64,000 nucleotides of DNA from Psoroptes ovis (GCA_002943765.1 PQWQ01000012.1:930001-994000), one strand, 5' to 3'; numbered from the stretch's first letter, positions 23,175 to 36,111 are shown. A program made the numbers and translations. The notes: generated by a model from the letters alone, not told the origin.

Positions 23175-24967
23175 ATGAGACCAAATTTTCAACAAAAACT
23201 TATTCGAATCGGTTTTTTCGATGTAAGTCCATTTGATTATCGGTGAAATTTATAATTCATTTGTAATTTTCTTCATCTTTTTAAAGAATAATCCACCATT
23301 CGTATCGACAGCACATCAACATATATTCAATAATGATTATAATCATCATCAAAATGATAATGAATCCATAACACTGAAACCATATGGTTTTGAAGTAAAT
23401 CTAATTGAATTGATGAGCAAATATTTTAATTTTACAACCAAATATATTCCATGTCAAAATACATCAATGATGGATCGAATGTTCCGTGAAAATGAATCAG
23501 ATTTCAGTATTGGCGCCGTTAAATTATCACCAAATATTCATTATGAACGTAAATATTTTCGTGCACATTGGTTCGATTATACAACATTTGCCATATCACA
23601 TATGAATAATGTTCATACATTAAATTTTGATTTATTATTACAACCATTTTCATATCGTATTTGGTCATTGTTCATATTTGTTTTCATTATTTTTTGTTTG
23701 ATTAATAAATTTAAAAATTTATTATATAATCATTATTTACAATGCCAGCAACACCAAGACACCGAACATCATGCGCATAAACATCGCAAAACAATCAAAT
23801 CATCGATAGAAATGAATTTGATTTGGATCAATTTCAGTATATTATTCAGGCAACCATATGCCAGATTTAATCATTTAACACTATCGATGCAATTAATAAT
23901 CATTGTTTGGCTGCTAACATCATCAATAATTGTAATTTCATACAGCTGTTTTTTATTAGCCGTTTTATCGATACCGAATGATTATAAAATTGATACAATC
24001 ACTAAATTTGCTGAACAATGTGAATCAAACAATATCATTCCATTAATAACTAAACATACGCATACATTTAAAATGTTCAAGGTAATTTGTTATATTGTGA
24101 AATGATTGAATGATTCATTTTTTTTTCACCAACCAAATCAATTATGAATTTCGAATAGGAAACAAAATTGAAAGTAATGCAACGGATTTGGGAAAAAACT
24201 GTAATCATTGATAATACTGAACATCAATTAAGAATTATGGCATCATCATCGTTAAATTTACCATTGACAACAACAACATCAACAAATATGGCTTTGATCA
24301 AGGATCAAATGCAGAAAAAATATGCAATGATCACATCATATGAAACATTGAAATATTTTCGTTTTCTATTAGGTTGTAATGCTTATTATGTACCGGATGA
24401 TTCATATGACACTAGATTTTATCCGATTATTATTGGCATTACATTGCGAGCATCATTCGAATATGATCGTACACCATTGAATGATTTGTATGTAATTGTA
24501 TTCTAAATATTATTTGTTCAAAGGATTACTAATTAATTTACATTTTGATTATCATTAAATTCAACAGAATAATTCGTCTACAAGAAACATATCTATTATC
24601 AATGATGATGAAAAGTGAATTATTACGACAAAAATATTTGTATCGAAATGTTGATAATTATATTAATATTTATTTAAAAAAAAGTAATCAAAATCATGCT
24701 GAAAATCATCATAAAGATCATGGTAAAAATGATAATGATAATGATCAAAATGATGATGATTCATCAAGCAATGATCATTCACCCTCATCAACAACAAAAC
24801 ATCATTCATCAACAACAAATGTATCATTGATTTCATTTAAACAATTAGAAATAGTATTTTACCTATATTTATGGTTGATGATGGCCAATATTTGTGCACT
24901 TGTTTTTGAATTTTTTCATTATCAATGTATACGATATATTGTTCAAGTTCAAAAATTTTATATATGA
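23175..24967 (+). CDS. Ionotropic receptor, copy B
   Basis: Exons 23175-23222, 23287-24081, 24159-24487 and 24568-24967 join in phase to 523 aa. Exon number and intron phases (0, 0, 2) equal those of copy A, so the two are tandem duplicates. The S1 part (KPYGFEVNLIELMSKYFNF), the first membrane helix after LLQPFSYRIW, the pore region (SILFRQPYARF) and the final helix (VFYLYLWLMMANICALVFEF) are at equivalent places. A His-rich loop follows the first helix, and an Asp/Asn/Ser-rich segment precedes the last helix. Sequence identity to copy A is low, so the duplication is old or the pair diverges fast. The first exon encodes only 16 residues without a signal peptide, so an upstream exon may be missing. 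Confidence 0.82.
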
Positions 24968-25564
24968 ATCAATATGATAAAGTTACTCGTGAATTTTCAA
25001 ATTGAAATAAATCAACATTCATGTGATCGAATGGATTCCAGATTTATCGAAACTAATCACGAACAAGATGATAATGGTGACAAATGTTTTGTTTTTGTGG
25101 CAGTTGCCAAGGTTAAGAATTTTAATGAAATTATTTCTAGGCCAAACCAAAAATCAATCAATCATTAATCAATTTTTATTGATTTAAGTATAAAATTTTT
25201 CGGAAATTGTTTTTTAATCAATCAAATGATTTCAAATGAAATCAAATTGATTGTACATTAATCGATCAATATGAAATTATTGGAAATTCATGCGTTTTTT
25301 TACCGAAATGTAGAATTTCGATTGGTTGAGACAAGGTTACCATAATATCAGCGGAATAAGATTTGTGAATTTTGATTTTATTAGGTTTCATTTTTTATTT
25401 TGATTTGAAATGTTCGAATATATCAAATTCATTTGCAACATTCAACAGTTATAATATTGAGATGATTATATAAAGAAATAAAAACTTTGATTTTACCTTG
25501 ATTACAATACAAATATTGATTAGATAAATTAATAAATTTGTTTCAAAAAATTAAACAACATTAA
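24968..25564. other. Spacer, convergent 3' ends
   Basis: The 3' flanks of receptor copy B (plus) and P450 copy 2 (minus) meet here. One 64-codon frame at 24974-25168 has no recognisable similarity and I do not call it. Confidence 0.5.
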
Positions 25565-27237
25565 TCAACGTTTAATTATTCGCAATTTAAACGGTGATGA
25601 TATTATTAATGGTGAACGTTTACCAAATGTTAGTGTTTTCGGTGTAACACCATCAATCGTTTCGAAACGATATTCCATTATAATTCTTGATAATGCTAAT
25701 CGTATTTCTTGATATGCAAAGCGCATACCAATACAATTTCTTGGTCCTAAACCAAATGGCATGTATGTGTATGGAACTAATTGATCTTTATTTTCAGGCA
25801 TAAAAAGTTCCGGATTAAAGCGCTCTGGATCAGGATAATAATCTTCACAATGATGTATTGCATGTGCCGGTACGTGTATAAGGGTGCCACGTGTTAATGG
25901 TACATTATTGAGAACATATTCATCTGTGGTAACCATTCTTGTTAGTAGTGTAACTGGCGGATAAACACGTAGCGTTTCTTTGATAACTGCTTGAAAATAT
26001 GGAAGATCAAGCATCACTTTATCATAATATTCTTTAGAATTAATATCTAAATCATTGAGATTTTCGCATAATTCCTCATAGACTCGTTGTTGAACGTCTG
26101 GATTCCATGCTAACAAGAATAAACTATGCGAAATAGTTGATGCTGTCGTTTCAAAGCCGGCAATCAGAAAAAAGATTGCATTGGCAATTATTTCACTTTG
26201 AGTCAATTTTTTCTTATTAATTTTCATCTGTTCACCATCATTTTGTTCGCTTGTTTCTTTGTCTTCTAAATCAGTAGCTTCCAATTTTTCAAAATCAGTC
26301 AAATTTTCAACCGTTTTTTCATCAGCTTCAGCCTCCAACATTAATTGCAATAAATCCATTGGCTTTTGTTTCATTGTTTTACGCTGACGAATAATTTCGG
26401 TTGTCAAATTACAAAAATATTCAAATGATTCAGCTGAAAATGCGTAACGAATATTCAATAAATTTAGCAGAAATCTTGGGAGCGTAAACGCAGCCATCAC
26501 ACGTAAATTTGGTCCACGAAACAAGCCTAAAGCACTGCGAAAAAATTGATCATCTTCGCCTAAATTTGCGTCAATTTGTGTGCTGAAACCGGCTGATGCA
26601 ATTACATCCATGGTGAAACCTGCAATAATTTTTTTTGTTTCTAGTTCGCCATCATTTTTTTCCACGATACGCTCAAACGCATTCAATAAACGATCGATAC
26701 AATCGTTCATTGTTTTGGTCATTGAACGTAATTTACCGGTCGAAAACGATGGACTGGTAATTGATCGCATGCGTTTCCATTTTTTATCCTCAGAAAATAA
26801 TAAATTTTGATTCAATAATTCATGATATGTGCGCAATTGTGAACGATTAATAAAACAATGAAAATCTTTGATAAAAATTTGTTTAATCAATTCAGGATCC
26901 ATAACCGTCAACACTGGTTTCATCATTTGATAACCGCCGAAAAATCTTCCATATCGTCTCACACGACGTTGCACGATCGATGGCCAATCATCGAGACCGA
27001 ATTCCAGATCAGTACCTAATAAAAATATTGGCTTAATAAAGGGTACATTACGATCATACCAATATGATTGTTTTCGATTCACATAGCTGTTAATTTATTG
27101 AAAATCGATATATTAATCATATAAAAACAATTGATTTGACTCAAAATTGAAACTTACTGAACAAATAAAGCAATTAGACCGATCACAAATGCTAATTGTA
27201 TGGTCGAAACAAAATAATCATATATTATTTCAAACAT
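25565..27237 (-). CDS. Cytochrome P450, CYP3 clan (copy 2), PERF arginine replaced
   Basis: Exons 27158-27237 and 25565-27086 join in phase across a 71-bp intron to 533 aa. The start MFEIIYDYFVSTIQLAF gives a membrane anchor. Motifs: AGFETTAS in the I helix, KETLRVYP (ExxR), heme loop FGLGPRNCIG with Cys478. The PERF motif reads FNPELF (codon CTT), while copy 1 has FNPERF (CGT). That Arg is normally the third member of the E-R-R triad that stabilises the heme pocket. Copies 1 and 2 are nearly alike in the second half and differ most around residues 200-240 and 400-420, regions that often touch substrate in P450s. The gene has its native upstream region, unlike copy 1. Confidence 0.93.
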
Positions 27238-27520
27238 TTTTCAATTCATCAATTTCAATTAATTTTAAATATTTCCAATGTTTAAACAATTATTAAAATC
27301 TATCAAAATGCCAAAACATAAAACTCAAAACAATCAAATTTGAAGGACAACGACAATAATCAACAGTGAATATCTTCTTTAACGATTCATTTTGTTTACA
27401 CTTGAAATGATAATGAGCATTGTTGATGATAATCATAAATGCTCACAACCATTGACTACTATCATTGACTTTGAAAAAAAAACATGAATGAATTGGATTT
27501 CATTTAAGAAATTTTATTAA
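27238..27520. other. Upstream region of P450 copy 2
   Basis: The first 230 bp resemble 20052-20290, including the distal gctcacaa block at 27440-27447. Probable promoter; no gene. Confidence 0.45.
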
Positions 27521-27667
27521 CCCTCGGCACTCGAGGCATTTACAGCGCAAGCGAGCCAGCAGCTCGACGATTCTTCACACTCATGTAAAATGGTGACTGA
27601 GGGACGCCTATAGACTTGCTGCATTACATCTTATGGTGAGTGATGCTCACCGCTCGAGTTTCAAGGG
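27521..27667. mobile_element. piggyBac-like MITE (147 bp)
   Basis: Flanked by TTAA at 27517-27520 and 27668-27671. The ends are ccctcggcactcgag and, in reverse, cccttgaaactcgag: inverted repeats agreeing at 11-12 of 15 positions. TTAA duplication and CCCT-start ends are typical of the piggyBac superfamily. The interior is clearly richer in GC than its surroundings and has no ORF. Confidence 0.72.
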
Positions 27668-27671
27668 TTAA

Positions 27672-28752
27672 ATGTCAAAAATGCAAAGAAATCAATTTCA
27701 ATTAATGCAATTAAACAATCAATGTCTTTCTATTAATAGGCTATACATGTGTCTGCAAGCTATTAATTGATTCAATTATTGATTTCATTCATTTATTTTC
27801 CCATTCATTTCTATTGATTCCCATTTATCAATCAAAAACCTACGGTAAAATGTGTTGAAAATGATTTAAAACGGACAAATCGACCGAGTTTAGTCTTGAA
27901 AAATCGATTTGTTGCGATTATTATCATCAAAGACGGTCAAATATGTCTCTAATCGAATGAAACTATAAAGATCTAAGCCTAATTCAATGGAATCAATGAT
28001 GAAATTATCATGTAACTATCATGTATATGGGAAATGTTGAAACAACGGATTGAAATTCTGCAGAATTTTACCGTATCAAACACATTCGAATGATGAAATC
28101 TGTTGAACAATTTTGCTATTATCATCATCATCAGTAAAATGATTGTAATGAATTGTAAACGTTTATGAAACGATATGACAAATGATAATGCATATGACTC
28201 AAATCATACTCATAATAGTTTTTTTTTCGTTCTCAAATCACGATTAGACCGTGTTCATTTGGTGAAATTAAATATGTTTCGTAACATGAAAAAAAACAGA
28301 AAATTCGTTATCTTGTTTCTATGCGTCAATTCCATGGAATTTGCGAGATGGTTCAGTTACAAATAATTATAATTTCGAAAATCGAAAAACCACATATAAA
28401 ATTCTCACCATTCAAAAAAAAGCATATTTTAAAATTTAAATTTTAAATTGTTGAAAGAGGTGGCCGTATTTTACGCAGGAATAGTAGCATTCAATATTGA
28501 ACAAAAGATGATCGGAAAATGTTTAAAATGGTAAATGCGCAACTAATGTGTCTTGGAGAGCAAACACTGTAGCTGCATGTTCATATTTAAATGGATAGAA
28601 TATTTCATCATTGATATCAGTATTCAGAATTATTTCAGCTGTATCGAATAGAAGATTGAATGATAATTATGATCTATTTTTATGCGAAATAATTGAAAAA
28701 TTTGTTTATTTGATATTTTATTTTGAATCATTTCCATTTACCCAATCTAATT
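27672..28752. other. Spacer upstream of nanos
   Basis: No gene recognised. Frames here are short. The last few hundred bases should hold the nanos promoter and 5' UTR. Confidence 0.45.
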
Positions 28753-29967
28753 ATGACCACCATTGGTTTCAAACAATGTTTAACACGTGCATCATCATTT
28801 TGTCCATCGATCAGTGATTTTGCTTCGTTTAGTTTCGGCAGCAACAGCACCAGCAGTAACACCAATGTCGATAATAATAATCAATTGAAATACTCTTTCA
28901 AAGATCAATCAATTATTAATAATAATAATAATAATTCAATTAAAATTAAAATGAATGAAAATAATTACATTAACAATAATAATATACGATTGAATAAAAA
29001 CATGATCGATACATTTCGATTTGATAATTACAATAATTATTATTATAATAATTTCAATACAGAAATGAATGCAATCAATTATCAATCTCCAAATTCGTTT
29101 ATGAAAAAAGATTCGATGATCAAAATGCGTAATAATTCAATTGTTGATTATCAATTACCATCACCGATTACTAAATCAATCAATTCAATCTTGAATGATT
29201 ACAGTGGCGATTCGTATGATGAAAACAATATCAATGATTTCATTGATGATGAAATAATGTTCAATGATCATTATTATGATCGTAATAATAATAATAATAA
29301 TAATTATAAAAGCTATTTGAATAATTATGATCATATCAATTCGACTATCGTTCAACAACAACAACAACAACTACAAAATGATAATTATAATGAATCAACA
29401 ATGAACAACAATAATAACGGCAACAACAATAATCATGAACGAGAATTAGTTGGCCGTAATATTGATTATTATCATGTTTTCGGATGGAATTCGGATGAAG
29501 AAGTTGAACAATTACAACAACAACAACAGTATCAGCCGCAACATCATCAACAACAACAAAATGCATCAGAAAAATGTTACGGATCAAATGATCGTTTGCT
29601 AATGATGATTGATAATAATAACAATAACTATGCTAACATTAATCATCAACAACAAAAAGTTCCACAACGATCGAAACAATCAAATCCGAATAAAAACAAA
29701 CGTACAATGGAATGTTCATTTTGTAAAAATTTACCAAAAGAACGTGGTGTCGATTATCGTTCACATTGGCTTAAAAATAATAATCAAATCATCATTTGTC
29801 CAATATTACGACAATATCTTTGTCCACAATGCAACAATTATGGCCATTCATTACGTTATTGTCCAATAAATAAAATAAATTTGATTAAAAATTTTGAATT
29901 AACAATCAAAAAATATCAACAACAACAACAACGGCAGCAACAACAAAAATATTTTTATAATCAATGA
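28753..29967 (+). CDS. nanos: Nanos, RNA-binding translational repressor
   Basis: A single-exon 404-aa protein. The C-terminal zinc-finger domain (residues 321-370) reads CSFC, an SHW histidine, IICPILRQYLCPQC, then GHSLRYC. This follows the two CCHC units of Nanos, including the conserved CP-hydrophobic-LR-x-Y-x-CP core. Nanos binds target mRNAs with Pumilio and recruits deadenylase, and it maintains germ cells. The rest is Asn/Gln-rich with no recognisable motif. In the second zinc unit the gap between the second Cys and the His is four residues; in the Nanos proteins I remember it is seven. I chose the first ATG, at 28753; the frame stays open slightly further upstream without an ATG. Confidence 0.92.
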   Translation: MTTIGFKQCLTRASSFCPSISDFASFSFGSNSTSSNTNVDNNNQLKYSFKDQSIINNNNNNSIKIKMNENNYINNNNIRLNKNMIDTFRFDNYNNYYYNNFNTEMNAINYQSPNSFMKKDSMIKMRNNSIVDYQLPSPITKSINSILNDYSGDSYDENNINDFIDDEIMFNDHYYDRNNNNNNNYKSYLNNYDHINSTIVQQQQQQLQNDNYNESTMNNNNNGNNNNHERELVGRNIDYYHVFGWNSDEEVEQLQQQQQYQPQHHQQQQNASEKCYGSNDRLLMMIDNNNNNYANINHQQQKVPQRSKQSNPNKNKRTMECSFCKNLPKERGVDYRSHWLKNNNQIIICPILRQYLCPQCNNYGHSLRYCPINKINLIKNFELTIKKYQQQQQRQQQQKYFYNQ

Positions 29968-30854
29968 TTGATATAATGCAATGCAGAACAAACACACGAC
30001 ACTTATGGCTTTCTACACATATTTGATTGCAATAATACACAAATTTACATCTCAAATTATCAAAAAATGGTCGTTTCATCAAATATATTCAACACACCGA
30101 TTGTTACACAACATACACAGTGATAATACACTCATGATAAGGATTATTACCATTACAATAATGCATACATATTCATAATTGCATTTACATCCAAAATCCC
30201 TATTAATTAACTTTGATAAATTGTTTTTTAATTGATATTATTCGAATTATCATTCAAAAATTTTAATCATATGTTCTTATATAAACAAATACATTAAAAC
30301 ATTCAAAATTTAAACACAAAGACATTTATTTAGCAATACATTATTAGCATTATCGTTAATCATCAAGATAATACCCATAAACCCTTGCAATATTGATTAC
30401 GATGATATTGATTGGTGGTTTTAGGAATGTTTCGAGTACAGGTATCTCTTGCATGGCACAAATGAACAGCATATAATCAATGCATCTTAACAACAATCAA
30501 TCAGTACTTGCAATATGCTTAATTAATCAATTATCAATTACACAATAATAATGATGATCAATTAATCATTTCATTTTTAATTGTTTAAAATTTTAATTCA
30601 TTCATTTTTATTTTTATTTTTTAATAATTATAAAAACATATATATCAGGCTGTAAAATTGAATAAAATTTCTTGTTTGATTATTTTAAATTTGATTAGAG
30701 ATGATATAAATTGATTGTTCATTGAGTAATGATTATAATTATTTTGACTATTTTTTTGAAATATTTTATAAATAAAATTTATGCATTTTTAATAAAAAAC
30801 CAATTCCAGTGTCATTTGATTGTTCCATTGATTTGATCCGTTCATTGTCGTTGT
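29968..30854. other. Spacer, convergent 3' ends of nanos and transketolase
   Basis: AT-rich, probably the nanos 3' UTR plus the transketolase 3' UTR. A frame at 29981-30178 has no recognisable similarity. Nanos 3' UTRs often carry control elements, but I cannot identify one. Confidence 0.45.
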
Positions 30855-32857
30855 TCAAACATTCAACATTTCCAAAGCTTGTTTAACGATCGATTTAGAA
30901 TCGATACCATATTTAGCGATCAAAACAGCTGGTGGACCACTACGTGGTATTTCACGTACAGCCAAACGTTTGACTATGAAGTTCGGTATGTCCGATACAC
31001 AACCGGCTACTGCTTCACCGATTCCACCTGTAATTTACCAAATAATCATAAGATTATTTTAAATTTGAAAAAAAAATCAATGATAAATGATATTTACCTT
31101 CAGGATAATGATCTTCAACAGTAATGATACGGCCACCAACTTCTTGAGCATTTTTAATTATTGATTCACGATCAATTGGTTTGATTGTGAATGGATCCAT
31201 CACACGTGCATGAATATTGTGTTCATTTGCTAAAATGTCGGCTGCTGCCATTGCTTCCAATAGTGTAACACATGCACCGATCAGTAATATTTTGTCATTA
31301 TCAGATTTTCTTACAATTTTCGCTTTGCCGATGGCAAATTGTTCATCATTAGCATAGATAATTGGTGTTGCAGGTCTTGATGTACGAATAAAAGTGATAC
31401 CGTAATATTGTGCAGCCAATTCAGCAGCACGTTCAACACTGACAGCATCCGATGGATAGAATACAACTGAATTTGGTATGGCACGAAACATTGCTAAATC
31501 TTCTAATGCCATTTGTGATGGACCATCTTCACCGATACTGACACCACAATGTGATCCTACACACTTGATGTTTGCTTGCGAAATTGCACCCATACGTAAT
31601 TGATCAAATGTACGAGAGAAAAATGATGCAAATGTTGAAACAAATGGTATTGTACGATGACGACATCCAGCACCGATTGCAACACCGACTAAATTTTGTT
31701 CAGCAATATAACATTCAATGAAACGATCTTGAAATGTCTTACGATATGTATCGGAAAATGTTGAATTTTTTGTATCACCATCCAAGCCAATAATGCGAGG
31801 ACAACTCTTGCCTAATTTCACCAAGGCTATGCCATATGCTTCACGTGTAGCGATTTTTTGTCCAATCGTATAATTTGGTGGTTCATATAATTTTACAGAT
31901 AGATCAACATCAGGCACAGTTATTGTAGGCGGTTGCGGTTTCAATGTTGTCATCGATGTTTTAATTTGCGATTGTAAAAATTCAATCACAGCATTAGCTT
32001 TATCACCCAATGGTTTACCATGCCAAGTTACTTTATCTTCAATTTCTTCGGTCAATCCTTTACCTTTGAATGTTTGAGCCAGAACTGCTGTTGGTCGTTG
32101 ATTAGAAGGATCATTTGCTTGATTGAATGCATCGACTAATTGCTGAACATTATGACCATCAACCACTATTGCATTGAAACCAAATGTCTCAACACGAGCT
32201 TTATACAGTGACATATCATGTCCAAAAGCTGTTGGTTCACTTTGTCCTAAACGATTAATATCAAATATGGCAACTAAATTATTTAATTTATATTTCGATG
32301 CAAACGATAACGCTTCCCAAATCGATCCTTCAGCCGATTCACCATCACCGATCAAACAATATACACGATATGATGTTTTATCAATATATTTGCCAACATA
32401 TGCCATACCGGCGGCAATCGATAAACCTTGTCCCAATGAACCGGTTGCAACATCAACAAAATTTAAACGTGGTGTTGGATGTCCTTCAAGATCGGAATCA
32501 ATTTTTCTTAAATTCAATAAATCATCGACCGGGAATAGACCAGTTTCGGCCCATGCAGCATACAATATTGGTGCAGCATGTCCTTTACCTATTCGAATGA
32601 GAAAAAATTATCAATCGATAATAATCAACAGATATTTAAAAATAAGTACTCAAAATAAAACGATCATTCGATGGATCACGTGGTTTGTCGATCGAATAAC
32701 GCATCGTATGAAAAAACAATACGGACATAATTTCGGCCATCGATGCACATGATGTTGGATGACCAGATTTTGCTGCATTAGTTGAACGTATCGAATTAAT
32801 ACGTAAACGATTAGCAATATCATACAATTGTTGTTCAATATCTTTAGTTAATGCCAT
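30855..32857 (-). CDS. TKT: Transketolase
   Basis: Exons 32650-32857, 31098-32588 and 30855-31027 join in phase to 623 aa, the same length as vertebrate TKT. The enzyme moves two-carbon ketol units between sugar phosphates in the pentose phosphate pathway, using thiamine diphosphate. Visible motifs: SGHPTSCASMAE near the N-terminus, SKGHAAPILYA rebuilt across intron 1, the thiamine-diphosphate motif GDGESAEGSIWEALSFA, the DINRLGQS segment, and VEDHYPEGGIGEAV rebuilt across intron 2. Both introns are short (61 and 70 bp) with GT-AG borders. Nothing looks damaged. Confidence 0.97.
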
Positions 32858-35325
32858 TGTGTTTGATTCGGATGATTCGGTAACAATTAGATATGATTAG
32901 ATTTAAATTAAAATTTGGTGAATTCAATTGATTTAAACACAGTTTATTCAGTTTTTCTTCGTTGATTTCAATTCAATTCAATGAAAACAATGATTATTGA
33001 TCGATGATTGATCTTAAAGTGAAATGAATATATGTGATTGCAGTAAAACGTCAATGAAATTTAAAGGAAAAGCAAAAACGTCGATTAAATTGTTGAATAG
33101 ATATTGGTGCACATTTATAGAAAATTTTAAAATAAATTAATAAAAAACGACAAAAAATTACAAATTTGCCGGTGACGCTAAACGTTGATTAATCAAAAAC
33201 ATTGTGAATAAACAAACAATGATTAAAACACGCCATACACACACGCATACACAATACAACCATTTCTTTTTTCGACATTGATGCATTTGATTAAATTACA
33301 AACATTCATACTCACCAATACTAATTGTCTATATTCAAGGTTATTGAATTGTAGAGACACTACGCCAGCTTTTTTTTACAAAGCTCAGCATTAGTGTTTG
33401 TATGTTTGGTGGTTGTTTGCCGATGATGATGACGATGATGAAAGATGAAAATTAGAAGACGAATAGATCACTGATGTATTGGCAAATCAATTGATTTTAA
33501 AAGACAAAATGAATGATGAAATTGTGATTGAAGAATGTGGCCATGAATAACCAAGCAGCAGCCGCAACAACGATTGATTTGAATGTAATCAATGTAATCG
33601 AAAATTGTTGAGTTTGTAATGATATTTTTCAATTGAACTTTAATCGATCTGTGATTGTTGTAGCCAGAAGATTTTCGATTAAATATCATATGAAAACCAT
33701 CCTCTATTTTTAATCAATCACTTCAATATTTCAAATTGTTTCCCGAATATTTTCAGTCAATTGATCAATTAATGTAATTTGATACATTCGAATCATTTAA
33801 ATTTGTATAAATTTAATTTAAATAATTTTGGCTGGTAATCAAATCAATCCGAATATTTAATGATGATAATGATTAGATAATTTGAACATTTCAAGCCAAA
33901 TCTTATTATTGTCAATTGATGAATCAAGTTTCATTGATTGAATATATTTCGTTTATCATCGATCGAATAGTGATCTTAATGATTGAATCAAAATGGCAGC
34001 TTCTTTTGGACAAAAAGATACAAAATGATTTGTATTGATCAATAATGATGATTTCAATCCAATTTGTTCATCGAATCGACCACACTATCAAATCAAATGT
34101 ACTAATGATTATTTTATTTTTCCTTAAGGAAAAAATGAAATAATTACTTTGTTTCTCATTTAATATTTTCGATTGATTTCAAATTAAATTATGAATCCCA
34201 TTTAAATTTCATCGAGTTGATTCTTTAATTTCAATTTTAAGTTCATTAAAATTGATTGATATGATCGTGAATATGACAGGAAACAAAGCAAATTTCGAAG
34301 AAATGTTTGATTTCCGATCAAACAATCAAACATTTTAATTGCATTCGCAATCTAATTTGATTCATTTGAACATTTCTCATCTTTTTCTCAGAAGTTTTAT
34401 CTGTCATTGGTGATGAATGGGTTGAATTTTGAGGGAAATTCCTTTGAATTTTTCTTTTTATTTCGAGGTTTTCCCCTTTGGGCTTTCGAAGATTTTGGTT
34501 CCGCTTGAAATTATTATTTGCTTTTCGATGATTAACTTGAAAGTAATTAAACAAACATTGAGCAAATGAACAAGTCGTTCAGATTATTTGGCAAAAAAAA
34601 AAATCTCGCCTTGAAAATTACTTCACAAAAATCTGACCGAATTTCATCTGGTTTTAATGAGATTTTTGAACCTTTTCAAAAGCCCTCTCACAAACCTCTC
34701 AAAAAAACCCTTTTGAAAAGCCATTCAAAGTAAATGACAGTCATAAGATGATTGGACATTGAATTAGAAATATTTCGTTCTATTTTTATCATTATCATTT
34801 CTGGTTAGTTTTTGATGATGATTTTGTCGATTATCACAAGCATTGAGTTGCTTATTCGAGTTGTGTTTGAAATCAGGTCAAATTTACCAGTTACCTGATG
34901 AACAAGCGGTCACCGAACAAGAGAGTGATACGGAGAGATACCAGAATTACCGGTAATCACCTTGCAGTGTGTGTGTGTGTGTGTTCCCGTTTCGGTAAAT
35001 ATTTGTTTTTCTCGGTTAATTCCCTGAAGGTTACCTCAACTGTAATTCCTTGGTTTTACTGGTCTTGTCTCTTTTTGGTGCATTCAATAACAAAAATAGT
35101 TCAAATTTTAAATCGGTGGACATTTTACGAATCGTAATCAATTCATTCTCGATATCACATTCGACATATTCACAACCATTCGATTTTAAATTTGTGAAAC
35201 AATTCTCGTCGATCAAATTCTATGAATTTTTAAATTCTACGATTTTACGTATTGATAATCAACAGGTGTTTTTGCCATCGATTAGATTTGAAAATAATTC
35301 GTTTTTTCCGTTTTTTTGTCCCAAA
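32858..35325. other. Divergent spacer, no gene recognised
   Basis: It separates transketolase (minus) and the secreted-protein gene (plus). It contains a (GT)n run at about 34967-34983. The frame of the downstream gene stays open from 35050, but the part before 35326 looks like leader. Frames at 33468 and 34318 (minus) have no recognisable similarity. Confidence 0.5.
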
Positions 35326-36111
35326 ATGCTGTCCCAAAGATCACTGCTCATCACTGTCGCAATCCTATACACAATTATTGTTATTGTTAATTGTGTAGAA
35401 TTTACCAAAACAAGCAGTGATCAAAATAATTCTGCAAATAATGATAATCAAACAATACAAATGTCATATACCAAACGTATATCATCATCAAGACATTCAA
35501 AATCATTTCGTATGGAAAAAGAACAAGCGCTAGCAACGAATGAAGTATCACAATTTTTAAATACAAAAAATATTGTAAAAACATTGATGAAATTAGTATT
35601 CGGTACGAATGAAGAAGCTACAGCAACATCAAGACAAGTACTTGGTTTATTGGTCAAAGTATTGGATATGGTTAAATCAAATTTCGCACAACGTCGTATG
35701 GGTCGTTCAATGATGAATGATGAACGTAATCTGAAAGATTCGCTGGATGATGCAACCATTTCATCATTAACAATGATGAAAGGTTTTGTCCGTTCATTCC
35801 TTACATCCAATCCTAAATGTATACAAAAATATTTATGTGATGCATCAGCAGCGGCTACACGTGAATCAAGAGAATTAGGTTCAATTATTTCACAATTTGG
35901 AGGGTAAGTTCTTCAATCATTTTTAATGATTCAAATGAATTTTATTCTTATTCTTTCCATCAAATCAATGAATAGATATGCATCAAGCTATGTGTTGGAT
36001 AATCAAAAATCATTACCATTCAATTCAAATTATGAAGCAGCACGTTATGGACGCAGTGGTGGTGATTGCCATAAAAAATATTCATGTCAAGAACAAGATT
36101 TATTGGATTAA
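35326..36111 (+). CDS. Secreted protein, DM4/DM12-like C-terminus
   Basis: Exons 35326-35903 and 35976-36111 join in phase to 237 aa. A signal peptide is clear (MLSQRSLLITVAILYTIIVI, ending about residue 23). The mature part has four conserved-looking cysteines: KCIQKYLCDAS, then GGDCHKKYSC near the end. The spacing and the YEAARYGRSGGDC ending resemble the arthropod DM4/DM12 family of small secreted proteins, whose function is poorly known. I chose the Met at 35326 because it begins the signal peptide. It lies 304 bp upstream of the TLS1/C9orf78 gene on the same strand. Confidence 0.75.

Noticed and set aside
34318..34554. Minus-strand 78-codon frame, Lys/Arg/Asn-rich
   Set aside because: No homologue, no clear promoter or splice sites, and it overlaps ordinary spacer sequence.
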